From JBBRMG01 sp038230955 (GTDB lineage: Bacteria; Patescibacteriota; Doudnabacteria; UBA920): 8,505 nt of DNA. The notes beneath the pieces are model-generated. The model saw only the letters and a list, made by a program, of their open reading frames with translations, did not search any database and was not told the DNA's origin. How positions within the stretch are numbered: the first letter of the stretch is position 1; every line of letters begins with the position of its first letter. Location of the stretch: NCBI GenBank assembly GCA_038230955.1, contig JBBRMG010000030.1, positions 1 through 8,505 on the forward strand. The letters run 5' to 3'. Below, piece by piece: positions 1-3,943 of the stretch. The position numbers were made by a program, and so were the translations under genes.

Positions 1-72
1 GCCGTCATCTTTAATTCGTTTTAGTATTTGGTCTTTAACATCTTTTGTGACTGATGGTTTACCCTTAGGCAT
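1..72 (-). CDS. N-terminal fragment of a transposase-like protein (cut by window edge)
   Basis: The first 24 codons of a gene that runs off the left edge, opening MPKGKPSVTKDVKDQ and continuing with a Lys/Arg/Asp-rich amphipathic stretch. From memory this resembles the start of helix-turn-helix transposase OrfA-like proteins (IS3/IS1-type N-termini with a KDQILKRI-like helix). The HTH itself would lie outside the window, so the family call is an inference. The start is well supported: an AAAGGA ribosome binding site sits 8 nt upstream and a TATAAT -10 element a little further. This is the only gene in the window with a good Shine-Dalgarno, which sets it apart from the core genes and fits a mobile origin. 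It follows directly after the last tRNA-core repeat of the cassette array. Confidence 0.55.
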   Translation of the reverse strand, partial: MPKGKPSVTKDVKDQILKRIKDDG

Positions 73-80
73 AGTGGTGT

Positions 81-122
81 TCCTTTCATACCATCATTAT
101 ACCGGAAGGAATGAGCTTACAA
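81..122 (-). promoter_or_regulatory. Promoter and ribosome binding site of the left-edge gene
   Basis: On the minus strand a perfect TATAAT (96-101) is preceded by TTGTAA (117-122) with a rather short 15-nt spacer. It is followed by AAAGGA (81-86) 8 nt before the ATG at 72. The -10 and the RBS are convincing; the -35 assignment is weak because of the spacer. Confidence 0.5.
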
Positions 123-140
123 GATTTGGGGTACCTGCCA

Positions 141-239
141 AGTTGGCTGGGGTAGTCGCCGTAGCTGTGCTCCGGCACTTCCTCTACGAATTCACATTCG
201 TGAATTCATCATAAATGAAGGTCGAGATTCTCACAAGGT
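141..239 (-). repeat. Cassette-end repeat, copy A (83-bp arm plus 16-bp tRNA core)
   Basis: A 99-bp direct repeat that matches copy B (721-819) at all but three positions. The lower end (141-156) is identical to the 3' end of tRNA-Gln. The rest is not tRNA-derived. It contains the perfect palindrome GAATTCAC-N4-GTGAATTC at 188-207. Past the core, the flank differs from that of copy B (TTGGCAGG instead of CGTGCTAGC on the minus strand), as expected if copy A is the outermost attachment site bordering chromosome. Confidence 0.85.
188..236 (-). promoter_or_regulatory. Promoter-like pair abutting a palindrome in repeat copy A
   Basis: On the minus strand TTGTGA (231-236), a 17-nt spacer and TATGAT (208-213) form a reasonable sigma-70-type promoter. 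The perfect palindrome GAATTCAC-GAAT-GTGAATTC (188-207) begins immediately after the -10, where a repressor or recombinase bound at the start site would block transcription. It points out of the cassette, toward the left-edge gene. The same arrangement is kept in copy B. Confidence 0.45.
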
Positions 240-258
240 CAAATCTCCAAGCCCTTAA

Positions 259-296
259 CAAGAGAAACCAGAGAATATATTCTCTGGTTTCTCTTG
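259..296 (-). terminator. Perfect 38-bp palindrome, terminator-like hairpin of cassette 1
   Basis: The two arms are exactly complementary across a centre at 277/278, giving a stem of about 17 bp closed by an AU-rich tip. The 3' arm is pyrimidine-rich (TTTCTCTT), which in either direction could act as a terminator. It sits about 100 nt past the stop codon of the 94-residue ORF and is abutted by the GGCTG/CAGCC box shared with cassette 2. Confidence 0.6.
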
Positions 297-328
297 GCTG
301 TGCGCCTCGGTTCAGAACCAAATTCGGT
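296..328 (-). other. Conserved cassette box next to hairpin 1
   Basis: On the plus strand GGCTG (296-300), exactly 13 nt, AGAACC (314-319), 4 nt, TCGGT (324-328). Cassette 2 has the same three blocks with 13 nt and 5 nt between them, while the intervening bases differ. The match suggests a conserved structural or protein-binding module; its function is unknown. Confidence 0.45.
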
Positions 329-398
329 ATTTGTATGCTAATTTTTATAATCTCTTCTCTGTAATGGGAATTCGAAATGTCTCGATCGCTCTCTGATT

Positions 399-683
399 TT
401 ATAGCTGAGCAATCTTTTGAATATCTTCTTCATCCATGGTCGGATACTTCTGTCTTGTTTCAGACAATTTAATCATAGCTTCTTTACGAGTCATATATCT
501 AAATCCTAATTTTACAATTTCATTAGGATTTTTAAAATTCCTTTCATCGCTTGCTACAAATTCGACAGCGTTGGGATATAACGGAGTGTTAAATGCTTTT
601 TTAGCGCTATTACTCTTATCCCTTAGTTTCCAAGCAATGAATCCTAACAAAAAGATTATTATAAATAATAAAGTATAAATCAT
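399..683 (-). CDS. Small membrane protein, cassette 1 cargo (94 aa), unrecognised family
   Basis: The protein starts MIYTLLFIIIFLLGFIAWKL, a single transmembrane helix or uncleaved signal anchor at residues 2-18. A basic stop-transfer run (KLRDK) follows, so the remaining 75 or so residues, which are charged and mostly helical (ending DEEDIQKIAQL), probably face the cytoplasm. I do not recognise the family. Strand choice rests on this composition; the opposite-strand ORF over the same bases looks like a shadow. There is no Shine-Dalgarno. The start codon lies at the foot of a 7-bp inverted repeat (ATGTAAA-AAC-TTTACAT on the minus strand), which could mask initiation or bind a regulator. The ORF begins 40 nt after the tRNA-core repeat, almost the same offset as the ORF of cassette 2. 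Confidence 0.6.
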   Translation of the reverse strand: MIYTLLFIIIFLLGFIAWKLRDKSNSAKKAFNTPLYPNAVEFVASDERNFKNPNEIVKLGFRYMTRKEAMIKLSETRQKYPTMDEEDIQKIAQL

Positions 684-698
684 GTAAAGTTTTTACAT
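682..698 (-). promoter_or_regulatory. Inverted repeat covering the start codon of the cassette 1 ORF
   Basis: Minus-strand ATGTAAA, 3-nt loop AAC, TTTACAT, where the last two bases are the AT of the ATG start. As RNA it would sequester the initiation site; as DNA it could be an operator. Both roles are inference. Confidence 0.3.
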
Positions 699-720
699 AT
701 AAATGCCTCGCGCTAGCACG

Positions 721-819
721 AGTTGGCTGGGGTAGTCGCCGTCGCTATGCTCCGGCACTTCCTCTACGAATTCACATTCGTGAATTCATCATAATTGAAG
801 GTCGAGATTCTCACAAGGT
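721..819 (-). repeat. Cassette-end repeat, copy B (83-bp arm plus 16-bp tRNA core)
   Basis: Direct repeat of 141-239, offset by exactly 580 bp, with three mismatches in 99 positions. It shares the 16-bp core with tRNA-Gln, and past the core shares a further 9 positions (one mismatch) with the tRNA-Gln downstream flank, which copy A does not. The palindrome (768-787) and promoter-like hexamers are fully conserved; two of the three mismatches fall in a smaller, imperfect stem around TCCG. Confidence 0.85.
768..816 (-). promoter_or_regulatory. Promoter-like pair abutting a palindrome in repeat copy B
   Basis: TTGTGA (811-816), 17 nt, TATGAT (788-793) on the minus strand, with the palindrome GAATTCAC-GAAT-GTGAATTC at 768-787 directly after the -10. 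It would drive transcription across the core into the ORF of cassette 1, 84 nt past the palindrome. That would give each cassette a promoter for its neighbour. Confidence 0.45.
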
Positions 820-840
820 TCTAACCCTAGTAAACCACAT

Positions 841-924
841 ATAAAAACCCTGGCATGTTTCGAACGCATCCGCAGATTACGAAGTAATCGAGGACCTAAG
901 TGAGAAACATGCCAGGGTTTTTAT
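841..924 (-). terminator. Long 21-bp perfect hairpin with inner stem, cassette 2
   Basis: Arms 841-861 and 904-924 are perfectly complementary over 21 bp. The 42-nt loop contains a second 6-bp hairpin (875-880 with 884-889, loop GAA). On the minus strand the 3' arm ends CCAGGGTTTTTAT, a plausible intrinsic terminator for the 44-residue ORF. The length and the inner stem are more than a terminator needs, so a structural role in recombination or a small RNA is also possible. Confidence 0.6.
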
Positions 925-958
925 GGCTGACCTCTTTGAGCTAGAACCGTGAATCGGT
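925..958 (-). other. Conserved cassette box next to hairpin 2
   Basis: Plus-strand GGCTG (925-929), 13 nt, AGAACC (943-948), 5 nt, TCGGT (954-958): the counterpart of 296-328 in cassette 1, in the same position relative to the hairpin. Confidence 0.45.
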
Positions 959-1023
959 CAAACCCTGCTTGGCTTTTCTAAGATTTTGTAGACGTAGCCA
1001 ATTTGACGGGTCTCGAGCTCCAG

Positions 1024-1158
1024 TCAATCTTGGGCTGTTGGTGTCAAAATTATATACACTATCAAACCAATTACAATATAGTTATAGCCGATTTTCCATA
1101 AGTAAGCACATAAGATGCCTATTAGAATGTACCCGATATAATTAAGAATTTCGGTCAT
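1024..1158 (-). CDS. Very small membrane protein, cassette 2 cargo (44 aa), unrecognised
   Basis: An ATG-to-TGA ORF beginning MTEILNYIGYILIGILCAYL. It is strongly hydrophobic, with one or two membrane segments (about residues 6-20 and 27-38) separated by a short WKIGYN linker; the tail is TPTAQD. I do not recognise it. No Shine-Dalgarno is visible. Support comes from composition and from position: like the 94-residue ORF it lies on the minus strand and begins about 40 nt after the tRNA-core sequence, followed by the same box, hairpin and arm. A chance ORF in AT-rich DNA remains possible. A holin-, toxin- or immunity-like role would fit the size but is speculation. Confidence 0.5.
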   Translation of the reverse strand: MTEILNYIGYILIGILCAYLWKIGYNYIVIGLIVYIILTPTAQD

Positions 1159-1193
1159 GATCTTGTATTCTCATAATATTTTATGCTAGTACG

Positions 1194-1209
1194 AGTTGGC
1201 TGGGGTAGT
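1194..1209 (-). other. 16-bp attachment core at the 3' end of tRNA-Gln (attL/attB-like)
   Basis: Minus-strand ACTACCCCAGCCAACT covers the 3' strand of the T-stem end, the acceptor stem, discriminator, CCA and three further bases. It recurs exactly at 721-736 and 141-156. Use of a tRNA 3' end as an attachment core is the known behaviour of tyrosine-recombinase integrating elements; the assignment here is from repeat geometry. Confidence 0.65.
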
Positions 1210-1271
1210 AGGATTCGAACCTACGAATGGGGGCTTCAAAGGCCCCTGCCTTACCACTTGGCGATACCCCA
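1197..1271 (-). tRNA. tRNA-Gln (anticodon UUG), CCA encoded
   Basis: Minus-strand cloverleaf: acceptor TGGGGTA pairs with TACCCCA, D-arm GCC-AAGTGGTAA-GGC, anticodon stem GGGGC/GCCCC with loop CTTTGAA giving anticodon TTG, T-arm GTAGG-TTCGAAT-CCTAC, discriminator G and encoded CCA (1197-1199). It reads CAA (and CAG by wobble) glutamine codons. The gene is intact despite the insertions, because the inserted DNA restores its 3' end. No terminator lies between its CCA and the first cassette ORF 38 nt downstream, so read-through into the cassette is plausible. Confidence 0.97.
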
Positions 1272-1315
1272 TCGTCGTCTCTGTCTGCGAGCTATCAGAA
1301 TTGGCTAACTTGTCT

Positions 1316-1344
1316 ATTATACCGAAAAGGTCAACAAAAATAAA
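1316..1344 (-). promoter_or_regulatory. Promoter of tRNA-Gln
   Basis: A perfect TATAAT (1316-1321 on the minus strand) with a weak -35 TTTATT (1339-1344) at 17 nt spacing. The start site would be near 1309, about 38 nt before the mature tRNA 5' end at 1271. It lies in the 88-bp gap after the PBP1A gene. Confidence 0.55.
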
Positions 1345-1359
1345 GACCCGCATACCTAA

Positions 1360-3609
1360 CTAAGGCTGAGTAACCAATGCATTCGGGTTTTGCACAGACT
1401 GAGGTACGGGAGTAGCACTAGGCGGTTGGGTTGGGTCTGGCGCGACTGGACTGGTCTCGGTTGGAACGATAGTCTTCTTGATAATTACAGGTGGCAATGG
1501 AGCTAAGCGATTAATAACCGAACGAGGGGCTGCTGGCACCTTAAACGCCGCCGGTAAGGCGTACCAAGCAAACGGGTCTAGCCGGCCACCTTTCGCCCCA
1601 CTACCTAATGGCTTGCCACTATTTGGATCAACATTAATTTGTACAATCCCTTCAGGCACTGGCCAGTCTATAACTGGTTGGCCGGCCATCGCTTTTATCA
1701 TGAACGACTGCCAAATAGGAGCCGCTGTGAAAACACCATCTGCCCCTTGGCGCATAAGGGTACCATCGTTGTTGCCCGTCCACACCCCAACCGCTAACTG
1801 CGGAGTGAAGCACATTGTCCAACCATCTTTCCAATTTTGAGTTGTCCCCGTCTTGCAAGCCACAGGTCTGTCGGGTAGGTTCAGTGGATTCTTCGGCCCA
1901 AAAATATATTGTCGCGATTTATCATCAGTCATAATGCTAATTAACTGATACACTGCTTCCGGCGCGACTACTTGTCGGTTCTGCGCCTTGTATTGTTCCA
2001 ACACCGTTCCATTCTTATCTTCAATTCGCAAAAATGGTGTGTTACCATTAAACTTCCCCATGTTAGACAGCGCGGCAAACGCAGCGGTGTGATCCACCAA
2101 TTTCACTTCACAGCCACCAAGCACCAAAGACAACCCACAATTTTGTAATGGTGAACTAATGCCGAGACCCTTAGCGGTATTGATAACATTCTTCACACCG
2201 ACTGCGGCTAAAATTCGCACAGCCGGAATATTTAAACTGCCGGCCAACGCTTTCCGAATTGTAATTAATCCTCTGGCTCCACCGTCGTAGTCCTGAGGCA
2301 CGTACGCTCTACCATTAGCGGTACCGAATGATGTCGGTGAGTCGAGAATCATAGACGATGGACCGTAGCCATAAGGCTCGGTAAATGCAGTAACGTAAGC
2401 GTACGGTTTAAAACTACTGCCAGGCTGACGATCAGACACGGCCACGTTAACATTTGGTTCAAACTTGCAGTTAGAGCCTGGCTTGCACCCCTTGGGTTCT
2501 GGCACGCCAAAATAATCTTTCCCTCCCACCATGGCTAAAATTTTTCCGCTAGACGGCTCCACCGCTACCAAAGCCGCATTGTACGCGTTATTTTTTTTAA
2601 TATTCGCCACGGCTCCATCTTTCACAGCTTGCTCTGCTAATGCCTGCAAGTTTAAATCTAAGCTTGTATAAACTTTTAATCCCCCTTCGCGCAAAAACTG
2701 ATCGCCATATTTATCTTGCAAAATATTTTGCACCCAAGTAACAAAGTATGGGGCAATGATACTAGTTTTCACCTGATAGAATTCCACTTTCTCATCGCGC
2801 GCGGCGTTATATTGATCTTTCGAAATGTATCTCTGATCTAGCATATTAGTCAGTACTTTGTCTTTACGCGCTTCTAGTTCATCTATGTGCAGTCCTGTTG
2901 GATTGTAATAGCTCGGAGCTTGCGGCAGGGCGGCTAAATAAGCACTTTCGGCTAAAGTTAAATCGTGGGCCGATTTGCCAAAATAAGTCTGTGCGGCCGC
3001 TTCCGCTCCGTAAGCATTCCGACCATAAGGAATTTCATTGAGATACATCTCTAGAATTTGGTCTTTGCTGTAGTGCGCTTCGATTTGATAAGATAGTAAA
3101 ATTTCAGACAACTTACGGCCGTACGAACGTTGATTGGTTAGCAATGCATTTTTCACAAATTGCTGGGTAATAGTACTACCTCCTTGGGTGATTCCACCGG
3201 CTTTGTAGTTGCTAACAATGGTGCGGGCAATGCCCCACAACGACACAGCCCCATGGTTGTAAAAATCACGATCTTCAATAGCAATAGTCGCCAGCTTTAA
3301 GTTTGGCGTAATTGTATTTAGTGGTACACGAGTCCGTTTTACTTCACCATGAAATTCGTACAATAAAGTGCCGTCACGAGAATAAATTTTACTGGATTCA
3401 GGAGCGGTATGATTTTCTAAAGTGTGATAATTCGGCAAAGTAGCATAATAGTAGAGAACTGTACCAACAGCTCCTAGGCCGCTCAAAAAGAATACGAACA
3501 AAAAGCCAAACAAAATTGATTTGACCATATGCCAAGAATGATGCCGAACATGTCGGACCCCTCGACGCAATTTGGGACGCAGGTTAGCGCCTGTTCTAGA
3601 TTTTTTCAT
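1360..3609 (-). CDS. Class A penicillin-binding protein (PBP1A type): glycosyltransferase and transpeptidase
   Basis: This 749-residue bifunctional enzyme polymerises lipid II into glycan strands and cross-links the peptides outside the membrane. A basic cytoplasmic N-terminus precedes one membrane helix (about 29-55). The GT51 domain follows (about 70-265), with the catalytic Glu112 in EDRDFYNHG, the GGSTITQQFVKNAL motif (143-156) and EMYLNEIPYG (187-196). The transpeptidase domain has all three active-site motifs: SSFK (Ser398), SLN (458-460) and KTG (586-588). The tail (about 701-749) is Pro/Thr-rich and low in complexity. Six cysteines lie outside the membrane in close pairs (375/381, 491/500, 585/600), which suggests disulfides. 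The length is normal for the family. It is divergent from the DUF2061 gene, 35 bp away, and has no clear Shine-Dalgarno. Symbols such as mrcA/ponA would fit, but orthology is not certain. Confidence 0.95.
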   Translation of the reverse strand: MKKSRTGANLRPKLRRGVRHVRHHSWHMVKSILFGFLFVFFLSGLGAVGTVLYYYATLPNYHTLENHTAPESSKIYSRDGTLLYEFHGEVKRTRVPLNTITPNLKLATIAIEDRDFYNHGAVSLWGIARTIVSNYKAGGITQGGSTITQQFVKNALLTNQRSYGRKLSEILLSYQIEAHYSKDQILEMYLNEIPYGRNAYGAEAAAQTYFGKSAHDLTLAESAYLAALPQAPSYYNPTGLHIDELEARKDKVLTNMLDQRYISKDQYNAARDEKVEFYQVKTSIIAPYFVTWVQNILQDKYGDQFLREGGLKVYTSLDLNLQALAEQAVKDGAVANIKKNNAYNAALVAVEPSSGKILAMVGGKDYFGVPEPKGCKPGSNCKFEPNVNVAVSDRQPGSSFKPYAYVTAFTEPYGYGPSSMILDSPTSFGTANGRAYVPQDYDGGARGLITIRKALAGSLNIPAVRILAAVGVKNVINTAKGLGISSPLQNCGLSLVLGGCEVKLVDHTAAFAALSNMGKFNGNTPFLRIEDKNGTVLEQYKAQNRQVVAPEAVYQLISIMTDDKSRQYIFGPKNPLNLPDRPVACKTGTTQNWKDGWTMCFTPQLAVGVWTGNNDGTLMRQGADGVFTAAPIWQSFMIKAMAGQPVIDWPVPEGIVQINVDPNSGKPLGSGAKGGRLDPFAWYALPAAFKVPAAPRSVINRLAPLPPVIIKKTIVPTETSPVAPDPTQPPSATPVPQSVQNPNALVTQP

Positions 3610-3630
3610 TCAAGCATTTAGCGTCTATGA

Positions 3631-3640
3631 TATAATTATA
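3631..3640. promoter_or_regulatory. Self-complementary -10 (TATAATTATA) serving two divergent genes
   Basis: The 35-bp gap between the PBP1A and DUF2061 starts contains TATAATTATA, which reads TATAAT on both strands. For the plus-strand gene a start site about 7 nt after the -10 falls next to its ATG at 3645, implying a leaderless or nearly leaderless mRNA. For PBP1A it would give a leader of about 20 nt. The -35 regions are poor in both directions. Confidence 0.55.
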
Positions 3641-3644
3641 GCAT

Positions 3645-3914
3645 ATGGTATTTCACGAAAAGCACTCTCGGTCTATTGTTAAAGCGCTTACTTATCGGAT
3701 TGTTATTATGACCGCCGATAGCATCGTGGTGTACGCGCTCACCCACCAAGTAAAAGCAGTGGCCGGCTTTGTCGTTATCTCAAACATTTACAGCACTGGC
3801 ATTTATTTCTTTCATGAACGAGCTTGGAACCACGTTCACTGGGGTAAATCGCACACTATCAAACACACTTCCAAACCTAAAAAATCAAATCGCCCCGATA
3901 ACAAATGGCTTTGA
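3645..3914 (+). CDS. DUF2061 family small membrane protein (89 aa)
   Basis: The protein matches the DUF2061 pattern as I know it: an N-terminal SIVKALTYRI motif, two membrane helices (about 15-33 and 37-55), the ISNIYSTGIYFFHER junction and the conserved WNHVHWGK end (61-68), followed by a short Lys/His-rich cytoplasmic tail. The family's function is unknown; members appear as stand-alone membrane proteins, and the domain also occurs near sulfate-activation genes in some bacteria, a link not supported here. It is the only plus-strand gene in the window. It diverges from PBP1A and converges on ftsI with a 29-bp gap. The ATG at 3645 lies only 8 nt after the -10, so translation is probably leaderless. 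Confidence 0.85.
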   Translation: MVFHEKHSRSIVKALTYRIVIMTADSIVVYALTHQVKAVAGFVVISNIYSTGIYFFHERAWNHVHWGKSHTIKHTSKPKKSNRPDNKWL

Positions 3915-3917
3915 CAC

Positions 3918-3940
3918 CGAACACCTAGCGGTTCGCTTTT
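3918..3940 (+). terminator. Weak terminator between convergent genes
   Basis: CGAAC (3918-3922) pairs with GTTCG (3931-3935), followed by C and TTTT. The 5-bp stem is short. The same stem read on the minus strand lacks a T-run, so it would serve mainly the DUF2061 gene. Confidence 0.35.
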
Positions 3941-3943
3941 ATC

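Larger units (their letters stand above)
141..720 (-). mobile_element. Mini-cassette 1 of a tRNA-Gln-anchored array (580 bp)
   Basis: The unit lies between two copies of the 16-bp tRNA-Gln 3' end sequence (core copies at 721-736 and 141-156). Read on the minus strand it holds a 40-nt leader, a 94-residue membrane-protein ORF (683-399), a conserved box (TCGGT..AGAACC..CAGCC), a perfect 38-bp palindrome (259-296), about 19 nt of spacer and the 83-bp arm ending in a new core. The order matches cassette 2 although the ORFs are unrelated. There is no integrase in the unit, so movement would need a recombinase in trans. The mobile interpretation is inferred from repeat geometry; the repeats themselves are directly visible. 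Confidence 0.6.
721..1193 (-). mobile_element. Mini-cassette 2, adjacent to tRNA-Gln (473 bp)
   Basis: The unit lies between the 3' end of tRNA-Gln (core 1194-1209) and repeat copy B (core 721-736). Read on the minus strand it has a 38-nt leader, a 44-residue membrane-protein ORF (1158-1024), the TCGGT..AGAACC..CAGCC box, a 21-bp perfect hairpin (841-924), a 20-nt spacer and the 83-bp arm plus core. The leader start CGTACTAGC matches CGTGCTAGC at the same place in cassette 1, so both units share their two ends but not their cargo. This is what two successive integrations of related circles at one tRNA site would leave. No recombinase is encoded. Confidence 0.6.

Noticed and set aside
141..239. 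tRNA pseudogene or tRNA-like RNA in the arm repeats
   Set aside because: Only the last 16 bp match tRNA-Gln; there is no T-arm, anticodon arm or acceptor 5' strand in the remaining 83 bp.
436..678. 80-codon plus-strand ORF opposite the cassette 1 gene
   Set aside because: The minus-strand ORF has a clean membrane anchor, charged tail and the same placement as the cassette 2 ORF; the plus-strand product looks like its complement.
141..819. CRISPR array
   Set aside because: There are only two long repeats 580 bp apart with an ORF between them, and no short regular spacers.
1478..1858. ORFs on either strand inside the PBP1A gene
   Set aside because: They overlap the intact PBP1A frame, which carries full catalytic motifs, and show no family features.
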